Below, in pieces: positions 22,434 to 33,852 of a DNA stretch of 64,000 bases. Under the pieces are notes generated by a model. That model saw only the letters and a program-made list of their open reading frames with translations. It was not told the origin of the DNA and searched no databases. The position numbers were made by a program, and so were the translations under genes. Positions within the stretch are counted from its first letter, which is position 1. Every line of letters starts with the position of its first letter. Origin of the DNA: Paracentrotus lividus (Eukaryota > Echinodermata > Echinoidea > Camarodonta > Echinidae); the NCBI GenBank assembly GCA_940671915.1, contig CALNVZ010003426.1, positions 48,372,729-48,436,728 on the forward strand. The letters are read 5' to 3'.

Positions 22434-22938
22434 CTTTTATCTAATTTGTATATCTCTCCTCTTCATTCTAATTTTTGTCTATCTCTCACTTTTATTACTT
22501 TTTGTGTTTTGGTTTGTTTTTTTTTTTTTTCACTTCTATGACGATGGTGACGGAAATGGTGCACTCTAAACAAAACAAAAGGAAAGAAGATTTGACCTGT
22601 GTTTTTTATGTTGTTTTTTTTTTTTTTTTTAGGATGTTGGGTGATGATGAAGTTGATGATGTAAGGTGAGTGTGTGATTTACTATTGGAAATTAAGTGAG
22701 AGCGTAGAGAGGGGGTGGGCAAAGTTCAGACATCGAGTATAATGGTATTGAACAGAAAACTGTTGTGTCTTCAAAGAGCTTGATCAAGAGTAGAGATGAA
22801 CTACCGAACGTTGAAATTGAAATTCTGAATTATTAGCACATTACGTAAGGCAGCCTCATTTTGTTACATGAATTAGTGCATGAAGCCAAACGAAAGTTCA
22901 TGAACTTTCTGCTTTAAAAAAAAAAAGAAAAACATCAG

Positions 22939-23381
22939 GGCCCGTATTCCATAAACTATACTTAAGCAATTTGTCTTAAGTCTAAATAATTTTTGCCAGA
23001 AGGAAATTTTTTAGCCTTTATTCCAAACACATTAAGTCCTTTGTCTGAGCTCAGAAAGCATTAAGCAAAGTCTAAATTTTATTAATATTGTTTTTTTAAT
23101 TTGTGGTCTCAAACGAGCTTGCCATTATAATCAACAGCTAAGTTAAGCCACTAAGTAGTAGGCTTAAAGTTAGGATAAAATTCTCTTTTCTTATGTGAAT
23201 ATTTGTAGGCGCAACACCATTTAGGACACTTTTAACTTGCCCCAAATCTAAGAATTTTGCTTAACTGTCAAAAATAGGCTAAGAAAAAATTCTTAAATTA
23301 AAAAAAAAATAATTTTAGAAAAAGTCTTTAAAAATGCTTAAATTTCATGCTTAAGTCCAACATTTATGGAATACGGGCGAG
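22939..23381. mobile_element. ~440-bp MITE with GCCCGTATTCCATAAA ends
   Basis: The left terminus GGGCCCGTATTCCATAAAC is mirrored by TTTATGGAATACGGGC at the right, and subterminal CTTAAG motifs recur on both sides. There is no coding sequence. It abuts the next element at 23382. Confidence 0.75.
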
Positions 23382-23550
23382 GCGTGGATCCAGGCCCCCC
23401 CCCCTTAGCAAAAAATAAAAAATGGGAAAAATTGACCGACCGACCGACCGACTCCATTGACCTACCCGTATGTTTTGATATGTGATGACTTACTTGATCT
23501 GCCGAAAGCCGAACATTTTAACACTTACCCCCCCTCCCCTTCCCCATCCA

Positions 23551-23591
<41 letters not shown>

Positions 23592-23749
23592 CCCGGTTTA
23601 TCGCTCGACCAGGTGACGTGAAAAAAAAAAAAAAAAAAAGATGTATCTTTTTGCTCGCCTGGTTTGATAGGAAACAAATATTGGTGTACCAAAATCTGAA
23701 ATTCCAATTTTAGGTACCCCCTGTCATCAAATCCTGGATCCGCCACTGA
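23382..23749. mobile_element. hAT-like short element with GTGGATCCAGG ends
   Basis: GGCGTGGATCCAGG on the left and CCTGGATCCGCCACTG on the right form inverted termini. Inside are a (GACC)n tetranucleotide run and a very long C run (about 23551-23590). The termini belong to the CAGTGGCGGATCCAGG family seen repeatedly in the window. A 62-bp tail containing CCTGG..CGCCACTG and TGATATGGTTGCACTAGA is directly duplicated to 23831. Confidence 0.6.
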
Positions 23750-23954
23750 ACATGATATGGTTGCACTAGATATAAGCATCATCAAACCCTGGATCGCCAC
23801 TGAACATGATATGGTTGCACTAGATATAAGCAATCATAACGGTTTGACTTGAAAATAAAATATACATACAAAGTATACTCTTGATATTGTATGCTATATA
23901 TTTTCGTTGCTCATCGTTCCTCCCTTCCCCCTAAGATAGGGACTGGGGGGGGGG

Positions 23955-24086
23955 GGCATTTCATCAAAGGACTTGTCAGACATTTTATCCTACAAATTTG
24001 CTCTCAGCCAATCAGATGCAAGCATTTCAGTAGCTTATGATAGTTTGTCGGATAAAACGTCCGACAAGTCCTTTCATGAAATGCTC
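23955..24086. mobile_element. Palindromic MITE, second copy
   Basis: Same family as 10688-10829 in the opposite orientation. The arms contain CATTTCATCAAAGGACTTGT and its mirror, and the centre contains CAATCAGATGCAAGCATTTC. It directly abuts the first unit of the 925-bp tandem repeat. Confidence 0.8.
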
Positions 24087-24787
24087 CCCTGGTGCCGCCC
24101 ATAATTATTCCCTTTTTGGTTATTATTAGCACATAACATAATACGTTACGTAATAGAAGTCTCATCATGTTATCAAATTAAGCCAAACGGAAATTAATGA
24201 ACTTTCTTTGGTCGTTGATTAAGCAATCGGAATAATCAGCGTCTGCATTAGAAAAGTAAGGTTGAATCGTCACTCATTAGTATATAAAGCATTAGGCCTG
24301 TAGTTTTGTCATGAAATTAAAGGACATGGAAATGATTGCGCCTTTTATGTTTGAACATTTTTATGTGACAAGGAACAAAATGAATTTTTAATGACCCCAA
24401 AAAGGGTCCCCTGCATGAGAAGCGCTGACAAGCACGCAATGCTGCAGTCACACAGACACTTACTTATAGTTACGTTTATGTTGCTTTAATCTTATTTCAT
24501 CTTCTATTCTATCATTTAATATGTATTTCTTTGTTTTATTGGATGAACGAAATTATCACCATTTCCTCTGCTGACTACGACGGGAAGGCATCTGTGGGGA
24601 TCCGCAGAAAAAGAAAAGAATTTCGGACGCAACCAGACGTAACTAAACGTAAGTGTCTGTGTGACTATAGCATTAGACCAATTCACATCTCACGACTGCT
24701 AGCAGATCATATTGTTGCATGATGAACTCTCTTCAAATTTGCCATTATCATCTACTAAGTGCTGTCATAATAAAGCCAGTTAGCGAG

Positions 24788-24868
24788 ATCTCCGTTGGTC
24801 TATTGGTAATGTCAGCAGTACTCTTCCATGTCTAGGTGGAACCCGGTTCGAATCCCATACCGACATTG
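24788..24868 (+). other. tRNA-like Pol III promoter block, tandem unit 1
   Basis: It contains an A-box-like TTGGTCTATTGGTAATG and a B-box GGTTCGAATCC with about 40 bp between them. Stem pairing is poor, so this is a tRNA-derived module and not a working tRNA gene. The equivalent block recurs in each full unit. Confidence 0.55.
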
Positions 24869-25710
24869 AACATTTTTAGTTGATAAATTAACACTTGGGC
24901 AAGTGCTAAAATAGCACTTCAGGTGCTGATATAGCACTTCAAGTGCAATCACTATACGAGCACCCAAAAATTAGCACTTCAGTTTTTAGAGTGTTCCCCC
25001 TAAAGATAAAGGACCTGGTGCCGCCCATAATTATTCCCTTTTTGGTTATTATTAGCACATAACATAATACGTTACGTAATAGAAGTCTCATCATGTAATG
25101 ATGCCAAACGGAAATTAATGAACTTTCTTTGGTCGTTGATTAAGCAATCGGAATAATTAGCGTCTGCATTAGAAAAGTAAGGTTGAATCGTCACTCATTA
25201 GTATATAAAGCATTAGGCCTGTAGTTTTGTCATGAAATTAAAGGACATGGAAATGATTGCGCCTTTTATGTTTTAACATTTTTATGTGACAAGGAACAAA
25301 ATGATTTTTTTTAATGACCCCAAAATGGGTCCCCTGCATGAGAAGCGCTGACAAGCACGTAATGCTGCAGTCACACAGACACTTACTTATAGTTACGTTT
25401 ATGTTGCTTTAATCTTATTTCATCTTTTATTATATCATTTAATATGTATTTCTTTGTTTTATTGGATGAACGAAATGATCACCATTTCCTCTGCTGACTA
25501 CGACGGGAAGGCATCTGTGGGGATCCGCAGAAAAAGAAAAAATTTTCGGACGTAACCAGACGTAACTAAACGTAACTGTCTGTGTGACTATAGCATTAGA
25601 CCAATTCACATCTCACGATTGCTAGCAGATCATTATTGTTGCATGATGAACTCTCTTCAAATTTGCCATTATCATCTACTAAATGCTGTCATAATAAAGC
25701 CAGTTAGCGA

Positions 25711-25791
25711 GATCTCCGTTGGTCTATTGGTAATGTCAGCAGTACCCTTCCATGTCTAGGTGGAACCCGGTTCGAATCCCATACCGACATT
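25711..25791 (+). other. tRNA-like Pol III promoter block, tandem unit 2
   Basis: Equivalent to the block in unit 1; A and B boxes are intact and one substitution lies between them (CTCTTCC to CCCTTCC). Confidence 0.55.
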
Positions 25792-26630
25792 GAACATTTT
25801 TAGTTGATACATTAACACTTGGGCAAGTGCTAAAATAGCACTTCAGGTGCTGATATAGCACTTCAAGTGCAGTCACTATACGAGCACCCAAAAATTAGCA
25901 CTTCAGTTTTTAGAGTGTTCCCCCTAAAGATAAAGGACCTGGTGCCGCCCATAATTATTCCCTTTTTGGTTATTATTAGCACATAACATAATACGTTACG
26001 TAATAAAAGTCTCATCATGTAATGAAGCCAAACGGAAATTAATGAACTTTCTTTGGTCGTTGATTAAGCAATCGTAATAATCAGCGTCTGCATTAGAAAA
26101 GTAAGGTTGAATCGTCACTCATTAGTATATAAAGCATTAGGCCTGTAGTTTTGTCATGAAATTAAAGGACATGGAAATGATTGCGCCTTTTATGTTTGAA
26201 CATTTTTATGTGACAAGGAACAAAATGAATTTTTAATGACCCCAAAAAGGGTCCCCTGCATGAAAAGCGCTGACAAGCACGCAATGCTGCAGTCACACAG
26301 ACACTTACTTATAGTTACGTTTATGTTGCTTTAATCTTATTTCATCTTCTATTCTATCATTTAATATGTATTTCTTTGTTTTATTGGATGAACGAAATTA
26401 TCACCATTTCCTCTGCTGACTACGACGGGAAGGCATCTGTGGGGATCCGCAGAAAAAGAAAAGAATTTCGGACGCAACCAGACGTAACTAAACGTAAGTC
26501 TGTGTGACTATAGCATTAGACCAATTCACATGTCACGATTGCTAGCAGATCATATTGTTGCATGATGAACTCTCTTCAAATTTGCCATTATCATCTATTA
26601 AATGCTGTCATAATAAAGCCAGTTAGCGAG

Positions 26631-26711
26631 ATCTCCGTTGGTCTATTGGTAATGTCAGCAGTACTCTTCCATGTCTAGGTGGAACCCGGTTCGAATCCCA
26701 TACTGACATTG
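26631..26711 (+). other. tRNA-like Pol III promoter block, tandem unit 3
   Basis: Equivalent to the blocks in units 1 and 2. A and B boxes are retained; ATACTGACA replaces ATACCGACA just after the B box. Confidence 0.55.
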
Positions 26712-27172
26712 AACATTTTTAGTTGATAAATTAACACTTGGGCAAGTGCTAAAATAGCACTTCAGGTGCTGATATAGCACTTCTTCAAGTGCAATCACTA
26801 TACGAGCACCCAAAAATTAGCACTTCAGTTTTTAAAGTGTTCCCCCTAAAGATAAAGGACCTGGTGCCGCCCATAATTATTCCCTTTTTGGTTATTATTA
26901 GCACATAACATAATACGTTACGTAATAGAAGTCTCATCATGTAATGAAGCCAAACGGAAATTAATGAACTTTCTTTGGTCGTTGATTAAGCAATCGGAAT
27001 AATTAGCGTCTGCATTAGAAAAGTAAGGTTGAATCGTCACTCATTAGTATATAAAGCATTAGGCCTGTAGTTTTGTCATGAAATTAAAGGACATGGAAAT
27101 GATTGCGCCTTTTATGTTTTAACATTTTTATGTGACTAGGAACAAAATGAATTTTTAATGACCCCCAAATGG

Positions 27173-27917
27173 CTGAAGGTATATAATTTTTACTTATGTT
27201 TTTTTTTTAAAGCAGACCTCAAGCCTTTTCAAACACATTTAATGATTCATTGAGATGAAATGTGTCATTTAGATGCTTGTTGAGGTACTAATTAAAGCCA
27301 TACATTGAATTGATAATGTCATTGTTTTAGATAACTGTTATCCGGACATGGTTAGTATCAAAACTTATTAATGTCGGTTGTACATAACAGTACCGGAAAA
27401 AATATAAGTTCAATTGGTCAGAATGTACGCTTTCCTCGTTCGATATAAGCATGGATAAAGTGCAATCTATTTATGCTATGGCACTTAAAAACAAATATAA
27501 TAGAATAGATTTTAAAGAACAAAAAAGTGAAATGCGAAATTTCTGCGTGCTGTCTTGTAAACGGACACAATAATTCGCGCGCAACCCAATAATGTTCCTA
27601 AAATGTTCAATTCAATGTGACAATTCGCGCGCAAAACCGCAGTCTATGCAGACGACAGACCTTTCGTTTTCTGCTTACAAATTCTTCCTCTTCGCTGGGG
27701 GTAATATCGAGGGAAGTATTGCAGGTGTAATCGACGATCAATGTCAATTTCATGTCGGCTCTCGATTTGAACGACTGAAGTGGTTCGATATCTTAAATTC
27801 TTCCGCTAATAATTGTCTTCAAATTCCTCTTCGCTATCGTCACCACGCCTTTGATATTTTGTGGTTTTTACCGGAACTCTTTCTTTTCTTGTAGAACATT
27901 CTCCATTTTGAACAATC
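27173..27917 (+). promoter_or_regulatory. Upstream region of the ABM-domain gene
   Basis: Unique sequence following the tandem repeat. Two copies of AATTCGCGCGCAA (about 27573 and 27623) and a CG-richer stretch up to the start codon mark a likely promoter/5'UTR. A 100-codon open frame at 27592-27894 has no recognisable content and is probably 5'UTR. No TATA box is assigned. Confidence 0.4.
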
Positions 27918-28083
27918 ATGTCTGGAAACAACAATCTCGCAGTAGTGATCAATTTTTATGAGAAGGTGGACCCGCCTCCTGAATTCGCGACCTTCGTGGA
28001 AGGCTGGCATAACCTAGGGAAGTACGTTAGAAAACTAGACTATTTCGTTGCGACACAACTTCACAGCAACGTGGATCCAAATG
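27918..28083 (+). CDS. ABM-domain protein, exon 1
   Basis: It begins MSGNNNLAVVINFYEKVDPP and continues with PPEFATFVEGWHNLGKYVRK and ATQLHSNVDPN. This pattern (F-x-V-x-P...EFxxxWHxLGKYxRK...QLHxxxDP) is that of the antibiotic biosynthesis monooxygenase (ABM) domain, a small dimeric ferredoxin-like fold best known from bacterial cofactor-free oxygenases and heme-degrading enzymes. The donor AATG|GTAATT leaves one base (phase 1), which the exon at 42251 completes, continuing the domain with GKYKYVNYATF. The four exons are 27918-28083, 42251-42391, 43719-43810 and 50431-50750. A Tc1-like transposon lies 25 bp after the donor. The substrate in animals is unknown. The domain call is from pattern memory and should be treated as probable. 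Confidence 0.7.
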
Positions 28084-28498
28084 GTAATTTTATATATATA
28101 TACATATACAGTTGTCCGCAAAATTGTTCATACCCCTGACATTTTTTAAGTTTTTTGCATTTTGCTTTTAAATAAATGAGTTTCGTCAAACTTTTTGGTG
28201 ATCAGTATGTTACCTTGCAACATCTGGACTATAAGGAAAGTTTGACATTTTGAGTAATTTGGTAGTCCAGGGGTATTTTATTGACAGATTTACGAAAAAC
28301 ACCATGTTCATAATTATTCATACCCTATAGAGGTGCCAAATCTAATTTATTATCTAATCATCTCTGTTATAATTATTTATTTAAATTTCCACATAATATA
28401 TATTTTGCGAATGTCAAGAACCATCATTCATGTCTTCCATGGGTTTTGACCAACGGTTTTCTTGAAAACGTCCAGGCTGTGTAAGGTTGCATGGTCTT

Positions 28499-29655
28499 CA
28501 GTGGCGTACCTAGGGTCAAGTGCGCCAGGAGCAAATGTTGACTTAAGTTGCGCCCCCCCCCCCGGTCTACTCCAGTTTTGCTCAACGATTTGTTTTAGTT
28601 TATTTTATTGTACCAGTGGCATATATATACATGTCCCCAGACCTGGGGATGATTTGCTGTCCATACATACACGTAGCTTATCAATTTTTTATTTCCTCTC
28701 AAATATATTAATTTAATGCGAGCGCGAAGCGCGAGCGGAAAATTTTGAGTTCTTGCATTACTCGAATCTTGCATTTAAGAATCATGTATACAAATTTCGT
28801 TATCAACGAAGGTACAATAAAAAAAAAAATTTAAATGCCTTACCTTCAGGGTGTCAAAAGGCCTATTGCAAAAAAAATGTTTTGGGAGTTGTAGGCCTAT
28901 GCATCGGATTCGCTTGTTTTAGTAGGAAAATAATAATTTTAAACCTTTTTTGTTGGTCCTCCTCAAATGATTTTGAAACATATAATATATTGCGAGCGCG
29001 AAGCGCGAGCGAAAAATCTAGAGCTCTAAACTTTGCAAGGAACAGGTCTTGATACCGAATGGTCATAAAATACCGAAACAAAGACAATTGACAATGAAGA
29101 ACAAAAAAGGGTAGTAATTAGGCAGCGAGAAAAAGCATGGACAAAGAAAAAAATCCTTATACATAGAGGGACCTTCATGTTTATCTGAAAGCTGGAGGGG
29201 GGGGGGCAAATGACGTTGAAATTTTAGGCGCCATATTGATCTTAAACTATTTAAAGGGGGCTCTAAATTAAATTGAAACTCAGGGGATGTAAAATTGGTC
29301 TTAAAATTAGGATTAGGAGGGCTCACACAGGGGGCACACAATTGATCTTAACATTTATAAAAGGACGCTAAATTGAAGTTCAATCTTCAATATATAGGCC
29401 TATACAGGGGGCGCAAAATTGACTCGAAACTAAGATAGAAGGTATCTAAACCTAAAAAATTACTAGAAACTTTGGGGCGCCAAAAAGTTAAACTTAGTGG
29501 TGCTATGTAGGGGGCGCCAAAATTAATAATGGGAGATACATAGATCCCAATATTCTTTTTTTTTTTTTTCCTTTTCCTTTTTTTTTGAAGCTGAAGCTCC
29601 GCCCGGGGCACGTGCCCCCCTTGCCCCCCCCCCCCCCCCCCTAGATACGCCACTG
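28499..29655. mobile_element. hAT-like non-autonomous element, 1157 bp, 8-bp TSD
   Basis: Termini CAGTGGCGTACCTAGG and CTAGATACGCCACTG are inverted repeats and the 8-bp sequence ATGGTCTT flanks both ends (28491-28498, 29656-29663), as for hAT transposons. The interior is noncoding with two copies of GCGAGCGCGAAGCGCGAGCG, several repeated GGGGGCGC...AAATTGA blocks and a long C run. It is inserted in the inner part of the left arm of the Tc1-like element. Confidence 0.88.
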
Positions 29656-29739
29656 ATGGTCTTTGAGCCATTTTGAGAGTCTTCAACTTCCCAGACACAT
29701 CTCTTAGGGGATTCTTGTCATATCATCGAATATTCCTCT

Positions 29740-30110
29740 CAAGATCATGCATTATGATTGTCCTTGAACTACTACATGACTAACTTGGCCGTATCCTTTT
29801 GAATTTCGTCCCGCTGACAGGTCCAATGCTGTCCCAGGTAACATTTACAAGCATACTTCTGCAAGTTTTCATACAGGATCTTCATAAAAATGTCTTCACC
29901 GGGATGCCTCCTATTCTGAACAGATTCCCAGTGCTACCAACAATGATAATCCCCATAGCAGTTCTATCTGAATAACATGTACCAAGATCAGGACACTGTT
30001 CTTTAGATTGAAGGATTCATCTTTCCTTTGCCAAATTGAAGAAAGTCCATCTCACCCGTAAATTCTAATATTCTCTCATCAACTTATATAATTATGGTCC
30101 AAAAGTTAAA
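29740..30110 (-). pseudogene. Decayed Tc1-type transposase fragment
   Basis: The minus strand across about 29790-29870 reads ENLQKYACKCYLGQHWTCQR and then a degenerate DEIQKDTAKLV. This resembles the Tc1 transposase ENLxxSAxKLxLGxxWTFQQDNDPKHTAKLV segment that carries the second catalytic aspartate. Several stop codons and frame changes interrupt it. The neighbouring 93-codon frame (30106-30387) lies inside the same element but is not recognisable as transposase. Confidence 0.5.
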
Positions 30111-30957
30111 ATTCTGGTTTAAATGAGCTCAAGAACTGTCCACAGGCCTCCCGGTGGGTCTGACTGCAAAACTGGAGCCCGTATTGGGAAGTGTGTGTAT
30201 AGATATCCTCTATGTAGTATTCGTTCTTTGGCACCTTCATCTCTGGCTGGTCAGTGGTATCCATTCCGACCTTGATTGTGATCTGTAGGTTGTCATGGAT
30301 GGTTGTTGTAGGCCTCTCAGTATACTTATTTGGCAATTCAAAGAGACACCTTGCACTTTTAGTCATGCCCATGGTAGCTTTTCCCAAGTGTCTTACATCT
30401 GGTGCTCATGAAAGAAGCACTTGAGTGTTGAATCAGGGACAAAAAAGTGTTGGTAGAGCGGTTATTTTATTTCAATAACATTGAAATAAATGTTCCTGAG
30501 TGAAAAATTCAAAGTCCTGACAAGAAACCAGTAACAAAGGGTTTCGAAAGCTGAAGACTCACAGGATGGCTCAAAGACCATGCAACCAGACTCAGCCTGG
30601 AGGTTTTCCACAGGACACATGGGCCAGACCTCAAAGAAGCCATGAAGAAAGACTATAGACTCTTGCAAAAACTTTCAGATGGTTATTGAAGTAAATAACA
30701 GTGTGCCCCTGGTTATTTGATAAGAAATTGGACTGGGTATACCCCTAGGGTATAAATAATTATGAACATGGTGTTTTTCGTGAATCTGTCAAAAAAATAC
30801 CCCTGGACTACCAAATTACTCAAAATGTCAAACTTTCCTAATAGTCTAGATGTTGGTAACATACTGATCACCAAAAAGTTTGACGAAACTCAATTATTTG
30901 AAAGCAAAATTAAAAAAACTTGAAAATGTCAGGGGTATGAACAATTTTGCGGACAAC

Positions 30958-30979
<22 letters not shown>

Positions 30980-30988
<9 letters not shown>

Positions 30989-31510
30989 GTAAATAGTGAC
31001 AGAAAAATACGCGTCGTCATTGGATAGATCAGTACCACGTGACCTACCTTCAAAAAGTTATATTGTACATTATGTACAATATAATTTTCGGTTTTTGTAG
31101 GGTAAAGCCCGTGTTAAATGAATGGGGAGAGTATCGATTCTATCGATTGCCTCGTTGCGCGAGCGCGTAATAACAGTAAAATGTTGCGCACAACAGCTTA
31201 TAACAATGGATACGCGGAGCAACAAAATACGTCACAATAGCTAAATCTGCACCAAAAATTTGGCAAAGATAAAACCATATGAGGCAAGGTCAAATTAAGA
31301 TCTAGGGGTCTATTTACTATAATAAATAGTAAACGCTCCATCTTGCAACATTACTGGACTATATGAACTCCAAATACTAAATTATCCCTCGTGCAGATCT
31401 ATTTCACCTCGGCCTGCGGCCTCGGAGAAACAAATCTGCACTCGGGATAATTTAGTATCTGTCGTACCTATAATCCAGTATATGGCGCGATAGATTGTAC
31501 TCTATTTATA
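30980..31510. mobile_element. Internally deleted copy of the 19.25-kb TIR element
   Basis: About 530 bp in the opposite orientation to 19250-20335. The left end ATATAGTAAATAGTGACAG, the block CGTGACCTACCTTCAAAAAG, the palindromic CTCCATCTTGCAACATTACT segment and the right end GCGCGATAGATTGTACTC all have counterparts there. The middle is missing. It directly abuts the Tc1-like element, sharing a TA repeat. Confidence 0.7.
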
Positions 31511-32739
31511 TAATATTTGTCATGTTTGAAATAAATGGATTGTTACTGTATAATAAGCATCTGCTACATAATATGGTGTCATTGAGGGAATCGGTGTTCT
31601 TTTCATTTAGCTTTTCTTCTCTCTGACATTCATGAAGGTGAAGGTCCAGGGTCCAAATCTACACAATTTCCTATTTCCCTTTCTCTCTCTCTCTCTCTCT
31701 GTATCTCTCTCTGTCTCTCTCTCTGTCTCTCTCTCTCTCTCTCTTGCATGTACGGAGAAAGTGACACCATGCTTGGGCAATATAAGATGAATCTGACCCC
31801 CCCCCCCCCACATTAAAGGAGACGACGGTGGCAGATCCAGGATTTAAAATTCGAGGAGGGGGTAGGTGCACCTAGAAAATTTGAAAAAACGATGGGTGCA
31901 GTATTAAAAATGCTATGGAATCAACATGCACTTTCAGTGAATGTTCCCCCCCCCCCCCACAAAAAATAATAATTCATTAGCGGGCATGTGCCTGTTGCAT
32001 TAAAAAAAAAATTATTTCTCAATATAATTTTGATTTGATGATATTAATTATTCCATTTCTAAATCAAATTTTAAATCAAATTCTAAATTTGATTTAGAAC
32101 TTGAAAATCGGGTGCATCGCTGGTAGGGTGTTTTTTTTTTTCGGTATTACTGCATGTTTATCGCCCGCCCCCCCCTCCCCAAAAAAAAAAAAAAAATCGT
32201 CAAGTGCCTTCTGATATAGGGCCCATATTCAATATCATACGCGTAAGCATAGGTATGAAATCGAGATGTTAATGTATAATTCATGTAAACATAAACTCGT
32301 ACAAGTCATTAATATGTGCATTCATTGATTTTTAAATAATGAGCTCAACAAATAGTAACAGATTTAATCCTATAATGTCGAGTAATACTGCATCCGGCAA
32401 ACGACAGATATAGCAATATGCCAATTCCTGAGGAAAAGCTATAAAGTATTCAATAAGCTTTACCAGATACAAAAGTAAATTGATAATTGATTGTGCTGCA
32501 CTGTAATTTATAATGCTGCACATCTGTAACACATAAACTATACTAATATTTATTATCATGATTAAAAACAAAAAAGGTATGTGTGGACTGCCTTTATTTT
32601 GAAATATTTAGCGACCGTGAACTGTAATTAGGATTTTCTCACTTTAAAATATTATTGGTAACTTGCAGTAGGCCTACGCTCCAATGTCTTCTAACATAGA
32701 TGTGGGTATGATAACTTTAAACATCTTCTTCTCTCTATC
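31511..32739. other. ABM intron 1: microsatellites and repeat remnants
   Basis: Contains a CT/GT-rich microsatellite (31681-31744), an element end GGTGGCAGATCCAGGATTT at about 31828, C runs and AT-rich unique sequence. No exon is seen. Confidence 0.6.
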
Positions 32740-33160
32740 CTCCTCTTCTTCCACCCCCCCCCCAGCCTTCTCCTCGAACCTCCTCCGCAAATTTCACTCC
32801 TTTCTTAACCCCGCCCCCTTCCTCGATTACCTCTTTCTTCTCCTCCTCCTCTTCCTCTTCTCCTCCTCCTCCATATTTCTCCTTATCCTCCCTTCTTCCC
32901 CTTCCCTACCTTTCTCCTCATCTCATTCTCCCGCCCCTCCTCCTTCTTCTCCTCCTCTCCCTCATATTTCTCCTTTCTCCTCCTGTCTTTCACCCTCCCT
33001 ATCATTCTCCCTTCTCCCCTAACTCACTTTCATTACTCTTCTCATTTCTTTCTTCCTCATTCTCCCTTACCCCAGTCTCATCCTGTTTGTTCTCCACTTC
33101 ACCCCCCCCCAATGGACTCCTCCCCCCCCCCCCCCCATGACCCCTCATCTTAACTCTTCT
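32726..33160. repeat. Long pyrimidine-rich tract
   Basis: About 430 bp of almost pure C/T on the + strand, with CTCCTC triplets and two C runs near the end. The 112-codon Ser/Pro/Phe frame it produces is a composition artefact. Confidence 0.9.
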
Positions 33161-33815
33161 CTGAGTGACTCATGAATACAAAATTATTGTTATTTACCCA
33201 AGAAATTTGAAATCGCAACAAAATACAGTCAAATAGGTTAGGAAGGATCATTAAATTTTCATTAATGTTGAAACTAAATTACGTTTCACAGACAATAATA
33301 TCTGTACATTTAACATTAGGGAATGGTGCCGAACCAATGTTTATCTCAACATCCATTTATCCCTATGTATTGGGGAAAAGAGTATAGAAAAGACTTGTAT
33401 TATAATGTACGATGTCAAGGTGTAATCGATTTCAAAAGAGGCTCTTTTGAAGAGCTTGGTAGACTCCGGGGCGAACCAGAAGGTCGTTAGTGCTGTCTGA
33501 AAGTATATGAGCACAAGCCCATCTAGCTCTCAGCTGAGGCAATGATTAAGTAATTGTGATGAATGGGATATTCAGACAAAGATGTTGTACCCCATGGCAA
33601 TTTACAACATGATGGATGGACCGAGAAAATTAACCGCGCTGAAAAATATGAAAGCTTGAAGTACGCTCACCCGGTAAATTGACTGCATTACTCTTTTTTT
33701 CAAAATTGAATAAATTGGTTGAGGTTTGAGAAAGAAAAAAAATGCCTTCTCCCCCTAGACGCTTCGATCATTTTTTTGTGATGTCTGCCCCTGCCCTCTC
33801 TCTATCATGTCTATC

Positions 33816-33852
<37 letters not shown>

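Larger units (their letters stand above)
24091..27172. repeat. 925-bp tandem repeat, 3.3 units
   Basis: Units start at GGTGCCGCCC at 24091, 25017, 25941 and 26863, giving periods of 926, 924 and 922 bp. The fourth unit is cut at about 27172. Units differ by scattered substitutions and 1-3-bp indels only, indicating recent amplification or ongoing homogenisation. Each full unit carries a tRNA-like block and CACTTCAGGTGC/CACTTCAAGTGC motifs. An unbroken but short frame in unit 1 is lost in unit 2, so coding is unlikely. Confidence 0.93.
28109..30959. mobile_element. Tc1/mariner-like transposon with a nested hAT element
   Basis: Terminal inverted repeats start CAGTTGTCCGCAAAATTG at 28109 and end with the complement at 30959, flanked by TA on both sides as expected for Tc1/mariner. 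The arms match for at least 220 bp and, once the nested insertion is removed, for roughly 400 bp. Without that insertion the element would be about 1.69 kb, a normal Tc1 size. The transposase lies on the minus strand and is decayed. It sits in ABM-gene intron 1. Confidence 0.85.

Noticed and set aside
30106..30387. 93-codon minus-strand frame inside the Tc1-like element
   Set aside because: It looks protein-like, but I could not match it to transposase or any family; left as part of the decayed element and not called a gene.
32684..33022. 112-codon Ser/Pro/Phe-rich frame
   Set aside because: It lies wholly in a pyrimidine tract that cannot form stop codons easily; low complexity.
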